NCBI GenBank assembly: GCA_050261495.1
Contig: JBLNDI010000005.1
Span: 1-28,502 of the forward strand
Direction: 5' to 3'
Source of the DNA: JBMNKL01 sp050261495
Lineage (GTDB): Bacteria > Bacillota > Clostridia > Acetivibrionales > DTU013
DNA length: 28,502 bases
Shown: positions 15,041-22,920 of the stretch, one piece after another
Numbering within the stretch: position 1 is the first letter of the stretch
Layout: each line of letters starts with the position of its first letter
Position numbers and translations under genes: made by a program
Notes under the pieces: generated by a model
What the model was told of the DNA's origin: nothing
The model's input: only the letters and a program-made list of their open reading frames with translations
The model's database searches: none

Positions 15041-16990
15041 ATGGCGCTGTATGATAAAAAGACTATTGAAGACATCGATGTAAAAGGTAAAAAGGTCATT
15101 GTCAGGGTCGATTTCAATGTTCCGCTGGATGAAAACAGGAATATCACCGACGATAAAAGAATCGTGGGGGCTCTGCCCACGATTAAGTACCTGGTCGATA
15201 AAGGCGCAAAGACCATATTGGTATCACACCTGGGAAGGCCTAAAAGCGGGCCCGAGGAGAAATACAGCATGAAGCCGGCGGCAGCCAGGCTGAGCGAGCT
15301 TTTGGGCAAACCGGTTATCATGGCGGCAGACGTAATCGGCCCCGATGCTAAGGCAAAAGCCGCCGCCCTGAAAGACGGCGAAGTGCTCATGCTGGAAAAT
15401 GTCAGGTTCCATAAGGAAGAGGAAAAGAACGATCCGGCATTTGCAAAGGAGCTTTCCACGCTGGCCGAGATATATGTCAACGACGCTTTCGGAACAGCCC
15501 ACAGGGCGCATGCGTCCACCGCGGGGCTTGCCGATTACCTGCCGGCGGTATGCGGTTTCCTGATCAAGAAGGAAATAGAAATAATGGGCAAAGCGCTTTC
15601 GAATCCTGAAAGGCCGTTTGTCGCGATACTTGGCGGCGCAAAGGTGTCCGACAAGATACAGGTTATCGAAAACCTTATCGACAAGGTTGACACGCTGATA
15701 ATCGGAGGCGGAATGGCATACACCTTCCTGAAGGCAAAAGGCCACAAGATAGGCAACTCCATATGCGAGGACGACAAGCTCGACCTGGCGAAAAGCCTTC
15801 TTGAGAAAGCCGGGAAAAAGGGCGTTAAATTGATGCTTCCTGTTGAAAACGTAGTAGGCAGGGAGTTTAAAAACGATACTGAATACATGAGCGTACCGTC
15901 GGATAACATGCTTGACGGATGGATGGGCATGGATATAGGGGCGCAGACGATAGAGCAATTCTCACAGGAGATTAAAAAAGCGAAGACGATCGTCTGGAAC
16001 GGTCCCATGGGCGTATTCGAATTCCCGAACTTTGCAAACGGGACAAGGGAAATAGCAAGGGCTGTTGCCGAGTCCGGGGCGATATCCATCGTAGGCGGCG
16101 GCGACTCAGCCGCTGCTATCGAGCAGCTTGGATTTGCCGATAAAATTACGCATATTTCAACAGGCGGAGGAGCTTCCCTCGAATTCCTTGAAGGGAAAGT
16201 GCTTCCCGGCATAGCGGTTTTGCTTGACAAAAAAAAAACTAGAATAAAAGTAATTGCCGGCAATTGGAAGATGAATAAGACGCCTTCCGAGGCCGTGGAA
16301 TTTGTTAATGCTCTCAAGCCGAGGGTGGCCGGGGTTGACGCCGAGGTTGCGGTGGCTGTCCCGTTTGTATGCATTCCCGATGTGGCGAAGGCTGCAGCCG
16401 GTTCCAATATAAAGGTAGCGGCGCAAAACATGCATTGGGAAGAGAAGGGCGCATATACCGGCGAAGTATCCGGCCTGATGCTGAAAGATCTCGGAGTTGA
16501 ATACGTGATAATAGGCCATTCGGAAAGAAGACAGTATTTTGCCGAGACCGACGAGTCTGTGAACAAGAAGGTGCATGCGGCGTTAAAATACGGTCTCAAG
16601 CCGATTGTCTGCGTTGGCGAATCCCTTGCCCAAAGGGAACAGGGAGTTACCGCGGACCTTGTCAGGTACCAGGTAAAGATCGCGCTTCTCGGCCTTGACG
16701 CGGAGCAGGTAAAGAGCCTGGTTATCGCGTATGAGCCTGTATGGGCCATAGGTACGGGCAGGACGGCGACAGACGAACAGGCGCAAGAGGTCTGCGCCAT
16801 TATCAGGGAAACCGTTAAAGAGCTGTACGGCGAGGACGTTTCGGAAGCGGTCCGTATCCAGTATGGCGGAAGCGTCACCAAGGATAACGCCAAGGGGCTT
16901 TTCAACATGCCGGACATCGACGGCGGGCTGGTCGGCGGCGCAAGCCTGAAGCTTGACGACTTCGAAAAAATTGTGAAGTATGACGCCTGA
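15041..16990 (+). CDS. pgk-tpi: Fused phosphoglycerate kinase-triosephosphate isomerase
   Basis: One 649-residue frame encodes two glycolytic enzymes. Residues 1-396 are a complete phosphoglycerate kinase: VDFNVPLD, SHLGRPK, GGAKVSDKI, WNGPMGVFE and the nucleotide loop GGGDSAAA. From about residue 401 comes a complete triosephosphate isomerase: AGNWKMNK with the active-site Lys, GHSERR with the His, and AYEPVWAIGTGR with the Glu. The kinase alone is usually 394-397 residues and the isomerase about 250, so the fusion joins full-length partners with almost no linker. No methionine or ribosome binding site lies at the isomerase start, so it depends on the fusion frame. The junction codons form a run of ten A residues. 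Similar fusions are known in Thermotoga. Start: ATG 15041 after GAAAGGGTGA. Confidence 0.96.
   Translation: MALYDKKTIEDIDVKGKKVIVRVDFNVPLDENRNITDDKRIVGALPTIKYLVDKGAKTILVSHLGRPKSGPEEKYSMKPAAARLSELLGKPVIMAADVIGPDAKAKAAALKDGEVLMLENVRFHKEEEKNDPAFAKELSTLAEIYVNDAFGTAHRAHASTAGLADYLPAVCGFLIKKEIEIMGKALSNPERPFVAILGGAKVSDKIQVIENLIDKVDTLIIGGGMAYTFLKAKGHKIGNSICEDDKLDLAKSLLEKAGKKGVKLMLPVENVVGREFKNDTEYMSVPSDNMLDGWMGMDIGAQTIEQFSQEIKKAKTIVWNGPMGVFEFPNFANGTREIARAVAESGAISIVGGGDSAAAIEQLGFADKITHISTGGGASLEFLEGKVLPGIAVLLDKKKTRIKVIAGNWKMNKTPSEAVEFVNALKPRVAGVDAEVAVAVPFVCIPDVAKAAAGSNIKVAAQNMHWEEKGAYTGEVSGLMLKDLGVEYVIIGHSERRQYFAETDESVNKKVHAALKYGLKPIVCVGESLAQREQGVTADLVRYQVKIALLGLDAEQVKSLVIAYEPVWAIGTGRTATDEQAQEVCAIIRETVKELYGEDVSEAVRIQYGGSVTKDNAKGLFNMPDIDGGLVGGASLKLDDFEKIVKYDA
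16229..16247 (+). other. A10 slippery tract at the PGK-TIM junction with stops in both other frames
   Basis: Ten A residues (16229-16238) encode Lys397-Lys399 and the first base of Thr400. A -1 shift on this run reads straight into TAG at 16240-16242; a +1 shift reads into TAA at 16245-16247. Either would release phosphoglycerate kinase alone, three to six residues after the kinase's natural end. Runs of this length are known sites of ribosomal frameshifting and RNA-polymerase slippage. Confidence 0.7.
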
Positions 16991-17031
16991 ACAAGCCAAT
17001 GTTTTCTGTCTTGCAGTGATCCGAAGACTTG

Positions 17032-17060
17032 AAAAGGCTGTCTTAGGGACAGCCTTTTTT
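17032..17060 (+). terminator. Rho-independent terminator after pgk-tpi
   Basis: AAAAGGCTGTC (17032-17042) pairs perfectly with GACAGCCTTTT (17048-17058) around a five-base loop, and the T-run continues to 17060. Confidence 0.92.
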
Positions 17061-17128
17061 AATAGACAGGCGTTGACAGGCAGCCGTTAATAGACAGACA
17101 TTAATAGACAGGCGTTAGCAGGCAGACG
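17059..17128 (+). repeat. Five tandem copies of a 14-bp unit
   Basis: Units of exactly 14 bases begin at 17059, 17073, 17087, 17101 and 17115. Units 1 and 4 are identical (TTAATAGACAGGCG); the others differ at two to five positions. The array starts inside the T-run of the terminator. The rest of the gap to gpmI has a weak promoter-like pair, TTGCAC (17163) and TTTAAT (17186), 17 bases apart. Confidence 0.8.
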
Positions 17129-17241
17129 GAAGAACTTGCAAGCGCAAAGAAAGAGTTTCAGTTTGCACATGCAAGGGTAATATTATTTAATACCTGAGAC
17201 CTGGTTTTGTTGCATCATGTTTTTATAAGGAGAGAATGACA

Positions 17242-18774
17242 ATGAGGAAAAAGCCGGTTATGTTAATCATACTTGACGGTTACGGAATAAACCCGCGGGA
17301 AGAGGGCAATGCGATTAAGGCTGCCCATAAGCCGAATATTGACGGCTTTATGAGGGATTATCCCAATACCGTGATTCATACGAGCGGCATGGATGTCGGC
17401 CTCCCGAGGGGTCAAATGGGAAATTCCGAGGTGGGTCATACCAATATTGGCGCCGGGCGCATAGTCTACCAGGAATTGACGAGGATCACCAAATCAATAG
17501 AGGATGGTGACTTCTTCGAGAAGCCGGAGTTTATAGGGGCGATTGAAAATTGCAAGGCTAACCGTTCCAAGCTGCATCTTTACGGGCTGCTTTCGGACGG
17601 AGGAGTCCACAGCCATAACACCCACCTTTATGCGCTGGTTGAAATGGCCAAGAGGTATGGGCTAAAGGATGTATTTGTTCATTGTTTCTTCGACGGAAGG
17701 GACGTGCCTCCCGACAGCGCAAAAGATTATGTAGCGGAGCTTGAAGAAAAGCTGTCTGAAATCGGCGTCGGAAAGATTGCCAGCGTCATGGGAAGGTATT
17801 ACGCAATGGATAGGGACAACCGGTGGGAACGCGTCAAGCTGGCCTATGACGCGATGGTGCTGGGACAGGGGCTGACGGCGGAGTCTGCCATGCAAGCCGT
17901 TATGGAATCCTACGGAAGGCAGGAGTTCGATGAATTCGTAAAACCCGCGGTAATTGTCCGGGACGGCAAGCCGACCGCTACGATAGGCAGCAATGATTCG
18001 ATTATATTTTTCAACTTCAGACCCGACCGGGCGAGAGAGATAACAAGGGCGTTCGTGGACCCTGCTTTTACCGGTTTCGAAAGGGCCAGGGGGTTTTTCC
18101 CGGTATATTACGTCTGCATGACGCAATACGACAAGACCATGCCGAACGTGCAAATAGCATTTAAGCCTGAAAGCCTTTCGAACACATTCGGGGAATTCAT
18201 CAGCAGGCATGGGCTGAAGCAGCTCAGGATAGCGGAGACGGAGAAATATGCGCATGTCACGTTTTTCTTCAACGGCGGAGTGGAAACAATGTACGAGGGC
18301 GAGGACCGCGTGCTGATTCCTTCGCCGAAGGTGGCGACGTATGACCTTAAGCCCGAAATGAGCGCATTTGAAGTAACGGACGAAGTTTTAAAGAGGATAG
18401 ATTCGGACAAGTACGACGTTATTGTGCTGAACTTTGCCAACTGCGATATGGTAGGCCATACCGGCGTCTTTGAAGCGGCAAGGGCGGCGGTCGAAGCCAT
18501 AGACAAATGCCTGGGCAGGATAGTCGAGGCGGTCAGGGCGAAAAACGGCATTGTACTTATTACCGCCGACCATGGAAATGCGGAACAGATGATAGATTAT
18601 GAAACGGGAGGAGCCTATACCGCTCATACGACCAATGTCGTGCCGCTGGTGGGGATAGGCCTTGACGGACGGCAACTGAAAGAGGGCCGGCTTGCCGACT
18701 TGGCGCCGACAATGCTGGAACTGCTGGGACTGGATAAGCCCGCGGAAATGACCGGCAACTCGTTGCTAGTATAG
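17242..18774 (+). CDS. gpmI: 2,3-bisphosphoglycerate-independent phosphoglycerate mutase
   Basis: It converts 3-phosphoglycerate to 2-phosphoglycerate using manganese and a phosphoserine intermediate; spore-formers use the pH sensitivity of this enzyme to hold 3-phosphoglycerate in spores. The 510-residue product has D12 in LDGYG, the catalytic Ser62 in GQMGNSEVGHTN, HCFFDGRDVPP, FNFRPDRAREI and the metal block ITADHGNAEQM near the C-terminus. The frame also has an ATG at 17236, but only the ATG at 17242 is correctly spaced (nine bases) from AAGGAG (17227-17232). It lies between pgk-tpi and eno in function, but is separated from eno by the YesM/YesN pair on the other strand. Confidence 0.97.
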   Translation: MRKKPVMLIILDGYGINPREEGNAIKAAHKPNIDGFMRDYPNTVIHTSGMDVGLPRGQMGNSEVGHTNIGAGRIVYQELTRITKSIEDGDFFEKPEFIGAIENCKANRSKLHLYGLLSDGGVHSHNTHLYALVEMAKRYGLKDVFVHCFFDGRDVPPDSAKDYVAELEEKLSEIGVGKIASVMGRYYAMDRDNRWERVKLAYDAMVLGQGLTAESAMQAVMESYGRQEFDEFVKPAVIVRDGKPTATIGSNDSIIFFNFRPDRAREITRAFVDPAFTGFERARGFFPVYYVCMTQYDKTMPNVQIAFKPESLSNTFGEFISRHGLKQLRIAETEKYAHVTFFFNGGVETMYEGEDRVLIPSPKVATYDLKPEMSAFEVTDEVLKRIDSDKYDVIVLNFANCDMVGHTGVFEAARAAVEAIDKCLGRIVEAVRAKNGIVLITADHGNAEQMIDYETGGAYTAHTTNVVPLVGIGLDGRQLKEGRLADLAPTMLELLGLDKPAEMTGNSLLV

Positions 18775-18784
18775 ATAAGTAAGT

Positions 18785-18838
18785 AGGGTCAGGTTTGAAT
18801 AATTCACTTGGTGTCAGGGGGACGGGGGTTTGCCACAC
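18785..18838. repeat. REP-like repeat remnant
   Basis: The sequence begins AGGGTCAGGTTTGAATAATT and ends in an imperfect palindrome bounded by GTGT (18811) and ACAC (18838), with a GGGGGACGGGGG core. From memory, this layout is typical of REP-type repeats mobilised by Y1 (RAYT) transposases in Firmicutes. No transposase is present in the window. Confidence 0.5.
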
Positions 18839-18843
18839 GGAAG

Positions 18844-19076
18844 AATCGGCGGTTGCTTGCACGGGGTACGGATCAAGGCATCGGATGAAAGCTCCGAGCG
18901 ACTCTAGCGCATATGCTTGTATTTTGCTCGGCCGCTTCTAATGACGTCCGTGTCATTGCCAGCTAAATCCGCCATCCGTGGCGGATTTGCCTCACCCTTA
19001 TTTGGCATATGCTTAGATTCGCTAAGTCGTTTCATCATATGCCTTGACCCCTACCCCGTGCAAGCGACCGCCGATT
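18844..19076. repeat. 233-nt imperfect inverted-repeat element with internal hairpins
   Basis: The outer arms match over about 35 bases with few mismatches: AATCGGCGGTTGCTTGCACG at the left pairs with the right end around TACCCCGTGCAAGCGACCG. The pairing continues inward more loosely (GATGAAA/TTTCATC, CATATGC/GCATATG). The centre has two perfect small hairpins, AATGAC/GTCATT around GTCCGT (18940-18957) and AAATCCGCC/GGCGGATTT around ATCCGT (18965-18988). It has no coding potential I would trust. It lies between the convergent ends of gpmI and yesN, where it may serve as a two-way terminator. A relative appears at 1-118. Confidence 0.75.
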
Positions 19077-19092
19077 ATCCACGCTCTGTTCA

Positions 19093-20697
19093 TCAGTTTT
19101 TGTGGTTGTTGCGGAGTTCTTTTCTGTATTCGATTATGGTCTTGCCCGTTATTTTTTTGAACAGCTTGCTGAAATACTTCGGGTCCGAGTAGCCGACCTT
19201 ACCGCTGACCTCGCTTATATTCGCCGATGGCAGCATCAGCAGCTTCTTGGCATGTTCGATCCTTATGACCGTTTTGTAGTCTATAAAGCTCATACCGGTC
19301 TCTCTCTTGAAAAGCTCGCTCAGGTAGGCGGGGCTCAGGTGGACCTGCTTTGCCACCTGCTCGAGGCTTATATCCCCCGCGAAATTGCTTTCAATTATCT
19401 TCTTTGCCTTTTCGACCAGGTTGTCATTGACCTGCGGGTTTTTGTCATGGTAAAAGTCGAAGATATGCTTTATCAGATCCTTCACATTTTCCTCCAGGCT
19501 TTTCAGGAAAAGCGAACCCTTAATCCTCTCGTACGGGTGCTCACCTGATATCGAGGTTTCATGGCGTATAAAAGAGACCTGGATATTGAGCAGAATTATT
19601 ACGGACTGGATAAACTGCCAGAAGAATTCCTTTATCAAGCCGGGTTTCGTATTGCGGTTCAGTGAACTTATGATGCTGTCTACGTATGATATTGCCGTAT
19701 TGATGTTGGAGAGTTTCAGGTTTAATGCAATTTTATTCAGGGTTTCCTCGTTGAGGGCTATATTAAAATCATCCGGCATGTCTCCGGGCATATGAAACGC
19801 CAATGTGCCGGCTCCGCGCCAGAATCTTGCCTCAAGCGCCTCCCGCGCCTGGTTGAATAATTCGTTGAGCCTGCATGCCTGGCGGGTTGTGCTGCTCACG
19901 CCGGCAGAAGCGCTAAGGGAATGCCTCTTTAAAAGCAGGCGGTTGCCCAGGCGGAAAGCCTTGGCGGCGGCTTCCTTGTCCATGCTGCCGTTTATGATTG
20001 AAACTAGCGCCGTTTTATCGTGTTCAAGCGGGAATGTGATTGCCTTTAGATACCTTTTCATCGACCTTCTGACGATTGTCCTGTAATAATCGGCCACGTT
20101 CCTGCAGCCTGGCGATTTTATGTCCGAATCCGGTACCGTTACGATCACGGTAAAACTGTTGTCCGGAAAATCTATGTTGTACCTGCGAAGTTCATTTATT
20201 ACTTCTTCCGAAGTCATGTCGTTCCGGGACATTAATTGGTTCAGAAAGGACTCGCGCATGACAGGGATGGCTTTTTTAAACTGCTCGGTTTCATAATCCT
20301 TTTCTTTTTTCAAGCGTTCCCTTTCGGCGATCTCGCCGGCAACCCTTTCAAGCACCTGCTCCAGTTCCTTTTCATCCACCGGCTTCAGCAAGTAATCCTT
20401 TATACCGTATTTCATAGCGGTTTTTGCATATTCAAAATCACCGTACCCGCTGATAATTATGATTTTAAGGCCAGGCAGCAGCTTTTGCGCCTCTTCTATT
20501 AGCTCAAGTCCCGTAAGCCCCGGCATCTTTATATCAGTCAGCAATATGTCGGGTTCGTGCAGCCGGCACAATTCCAGCGCCTCAATACCGTTTGCGGCTT
20601 CGCACGACAGCGTGAGCTTTAGCTTTTCGAAAGGTATGATTGATTTTATCGTGGTCCTGACCCATTTTTCGTCATCGGCAATCATTAGTTTCAGCAT
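19093..20697 (-). CDS. Response regulator with AraC-type DNA-binding domain (YesN family)
   Basis: This 534-residue protein is the response half of a YesM/YesN-type system. The receiver domain covers residues 1-120 with acidic D8/D9 (IADDE), phospho-acceptor D55 (LLTDIKMPG) and the conserved Lys in YLLKPVDE. A middle domain of about 300 residues follows, starting with a charged helix (EIAERERLKKEKDYETEQFK). The last 100 residues hold two AraC helix-turn-helix motifs (ISLEQVAKQVHLSPAYLSEL and ISEVSGKVGYSDPKYFSKLF). The start at 20697 is set by AGGAGG ten bases upstream. It follows the kinase gene by 64 bases on the same strand. Such pairs usually control a neighbouring carbohydrate ABC transporter, but none is in view. 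Confidence 0.93.
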   Translation of the reverse strand: MLKLMIADDEKWVRTTIKSIIPFEKLKLTLSCEAANGIEALELCRLHEPDILLTDIKMPGLTGLELIEEAQKLLPGLKIIIISGYGDFEYAKTAMKYGIKDYLLKPVDEKELEQVLERVAGEIAERERLKKEKDYETEQFKKAIPVMRESFLNQLMSRNDMTSEEVINELRRYNIDFPDNSFTVIVTVPDSDIKSPGCRNVADYYRTIVRRSMKRYLKAITFPLEHDKTALVSIINGSMDKEAAAKAFRLGNRLLLKRHSLSASAGVSSTTRQACRLNELFNQAREALEARFWRGAGTLAFHMPGDMPDDFNIALNEETLNKIALNLKLSNINTAISYVDSIISSLNRNTKPGLIKEFFWQFIQSVIILLNIQVSFIRHETSISGEHPYERIKGSLFLKSLEENVKDLIKHIFDFYHDKNPQVNDNLVEKAKKIIESNFAGDISLEQVAKQVHLSPAYLSELFKRETGMSFIDYKTVIRIEHAKKLLMLPSANISEVSGKVGYSDPKYFSKLFKKITGKTIIEYRKELRNNHKN

Positions 20698-20761
20698 ATG
20701 CCGGAGTCCTCCTGTGAATACCATTAGGCATTATCCTGCAAGCGTCTCCCGTGAATTGCCA

Positions 20762-22705
20762 TTAAGCATCCCTAACCACGGGAAGGATTATTTCGACGGC
20801 GGTCCCAACAGGAACATCCATGAATCTCAGCCCGTATTGCTCGCCAAAATAAAGCTTGATGCGCGAGTTTACATTTACAACGCCGATCCCTGTGCCGGAA
20901 TGTTCGTCAAAGATGCCGGGCTGCCATTTCCCGCTTGCAAGCGACCTGTTCAGCTCTTCCATCTTCCTTGGCGGCATGCCGAGGCCGTTATCGGAAACCT
21001 GGATTTTTATATTGTTGTCGAGCTCCATTATGTCGATCTTTATCGTCCCCTTGCCCAGCTTCATTTCAAGGCCATGCTTTATCGAGTTCTCAATTAGCGG
21101 CTGAAGCGTGAGTTTTAAAATTTTGCAATTCATCATGCCGGGCGGGATGCTGTAAATTAGCTCGAACTTGTTTTCATACCGGAAATTCTGTATTGACATG
21201 TAGTTCTCAAGATGCTGCAGTTCCTCTTTTACCGTCACAAGGACCCGGTCGTTTATGCTGTAGCGGAAGAGCAGCGACAAAGCCTTCGACATCGATGCAA
21301 TATCGTGAATGCCGTGGTACAGGGCGGCGCCTCTTATCGATTCCAGCGTGTTGTAAAGGAAGTGCGGATTTATCTGGTTCTGCAGTGAATTGAGCTCGGC
21401 TTCCTTCTGGCTGAGCCTGATGCTGTAGATTTTATTGATAAGGGAATCGACATCCGAAGCCCCGCTTATAACGGAAGTATCCGGCCTGCCGTGCAGCAAC
21501 GGCAGCGTCCTGCCCGGATGTCCGCCCGGGAATTGGCTTTCGAAATCCGTGATAACTGTTGTGAGGTCGTTGATTGGTTTTATCTGCCTGAGCGAGGCGA
21601 CGGAATATGCCAGCAACAGCAAGGGTATGGCAATAAAGCATGCAACCAGGTAGGGGTTGCGTGCCAATAGCCCGCCGGTGACATTTGACGTGGGGTTTAA
21701 GTCGATAAATATCCAGCCGGGGCCGGGATACTTCGAGTATGTCATATAGTAATAGGCGTTATTATACCGTATTCGTCCAAACCCTTCATCACCGCTCCCG
21801 ATGATTTCCAGGATTGCGTCGTCAACCATGGTTGCCAGCTTGCCTGTATCCTGGCAGTATAGTATGTTACCTTCGTAGTCCGTTATGAGTCTTTCCGCCT
21901 TTGTTCCGTCCGCCGTCCTTAAAAAATCGGCAAGGAAGCTGTAATTGAAGTCAAAAAGAAGAACAACCGGGTTAACGGGGCTATCGCTGCCGTCATACAA
22001 GGATTTTGCGGCGCACAGGACGACTTTGGCGGCCCCGTCACGGTAAAAACGCTGCACTGTCCCGATAATGATGACTTTATCCGGGTTTTTGACTGCATCA
22101 TGAAACCATTTCTGCGAAGACGGGTCGCTGATGGATGCATGCGAAGAATCGGGACCGTAGGAGGCCTTTATATTGCTGCCGTCTACAAGGTATACGCCTG
22201 AAAGGGCGTTCTGCTGGCCAGGCGTAAGGGTCCTCCGGATTACTTCCGGTATTGTCGCGTATAACGGGGTTATATACGTCGAAGATGAAATCTCATCCGG
22301 ACTGTCGAAGATAATAACCGGAGACCTGGCTTTTACGGCCGCCCCGTTATCTTCCGACAACGCATTTTTTGTGGCTGCCCCGGTATCCCCCAACAGTGTA
22401 TTTTTTGCGGCCGGCCTGGTACCGGACAGCGCATCTGCCGCAGCGGATATGGATAATTCGAGCTCTTCAAGGCGAATACCGATTGAGTTTTTTTCCTGGG
22501 AAATTCTTGCCAGCGCGGTTTCTAAGGCCGCTTCCTCCGCCCGGGAACGCGCGTTGAAATACGCCGCGGCTAAAGCGAAGAAAAATGGCAGGGCTATTAG
22601 CAACAAGAAATACAATGATAGCCGCGAACGCAATTTAAGGTACAACGTGCTGACCCGGGGCGCCTTATCCGGCGATTTGCCATGCTTTGCTTGCGATGGT
22701 CCCAT
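20762..22705 (-). CDS. Sensor histidine kinase, YesM family
   Basis: This 647-residue membrane kinase has one span near residues 30-50, an extracellular Cache-like sensor region of about 300 residues, a second span near 352-372, then a HAMP-like linker and the His_kinase domain. The phospho-accepting His is 448 in NQINPHFLYNTLESIRG. The ATP-binding domain has PLIENSIKHGLE (N box) and VSDNGLGMP (G1 box), with GTGIGVVNV near the end. The start is the ATG at 22705, eight bases after GAGG; a GTG three codons earlier overlaps that site. The region after the first span contains a 12-residue repeat not expected in the family. It is divergent from eno. Confidence 0.94.
   Translation of the reverse strand: MGPSQAKHGKSPDKAPRVSTLYLKLRSRLSLYFLLLIALPFFFALAAAYFNARSRAEEAALETALARISQEKNSIGIRLEELELSISAAADALSGTRPAAKNTLLGDTGAATKNALSEDNGAAVKARSPVIIFDSPDEISSSTYITPLYATIPEVIRRTLTPGQQNALSGVYLVDGSNIKASYGPDSSHASISDPSSQKWFHDAVKNPDKVIIIGTVQRFYRDGAAKVVLCAAKSLYDGSDSPVNPVVLLFDFNYSFLADFLRTADGTKAERLITDYEGNILYCQDTGKLATMVDDAILEIIGSGDEGFGRIRYNNAYYYMTYSKYPGPGWIFIDLNPTSNVTGGLLARNPYLVACFIAIPLLLLAYSVASLRQIKPINDLTTVITDFESQFPGGHPGRTLPLLHGRPDTSVISGASDVDSLINKIYSIRLSQKEAELNSLQNQINPHFLYNTLESIRGAALYHGIHDIASMSKALSLLFRYSINDRVLVTVKEELQHLENYMSIQNFRYENKFELIYSIPPGMMNCKILKLTLQPLIENSIKHGLEMKLGKGTIKIDIMELDNNIKIQVSDNGLGMPPRKMEELNRSLASGKWQPGIFDEHSGTGIGVVNVNSRIKLYFGEQYGLRFMDVPVGTAVEIILPVVRDA
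22334..22441 (-). repeat. 36-bp in-frame repeat inside the kinase sensor region
   Basis: About three units of 12 codons read as ADALSGTRPAA, KNTLLGDTGAAT and KNALSEDNGAAV, just beyond the first membrane segment's helix. In the DNA the words CGCATTTTTTG and GTATTTTTTG recur at this spacing. The product is an Ala/Asn/Gly-rich low-complexity stretch, probably a flexible insert. Confidence 0.7.
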
Positions 22706-22827
22706 TATGTACACCTCATGTTAATTTTATAGAATTAATAATTAAATTGCAAATATATAACGGGCGGCAAAAAATAGTTTTGAAGTTTTAAATCTTTGTG
22801 TTTTTTGGTAAAATAACAAAGGCAGCA

Positions 22828-22856
22828 TTTACAAAAACGCATAAATAGTGTATGCT
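22828..22856 (+). promoter_or_regulatory. Probable eno promoter
   Basis: TTTACA (22828-22833), a 17-base spacer and TATGCT (22851-22856) fit a sigma-A promoter. Transcription would start near 22863, about 58 bases before the eno start codon. This gives eno its own promoter, divergent from the kinase. Confidence 0.6.
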
Positions 22857-22920
22857 ATTGTAATAAATTGGCATAATGTTTGCGAAAAGCTGTACTAAAC
22901 GATTAGGGAGGAGAAATGAA

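Noticed and set aside
15535..16917. 460-codon open frame on the minus strand opposite pgk-tpi
   Set aside because: It is a shadow of the strong pgk-tpi frame: it is rich in Ser, Pro and Ile from reversed codons, has no family motif and has no ribosome binding site.
22724..22752. Promoter TTGCAA-17-TAAAAT for the YesM kinase on the minus strand
   Set aside because: Its transcription start would fall on the ribosome binding site itself (about 22717), leaving no room for a normal leader. It could still work, but I would not annotate it.
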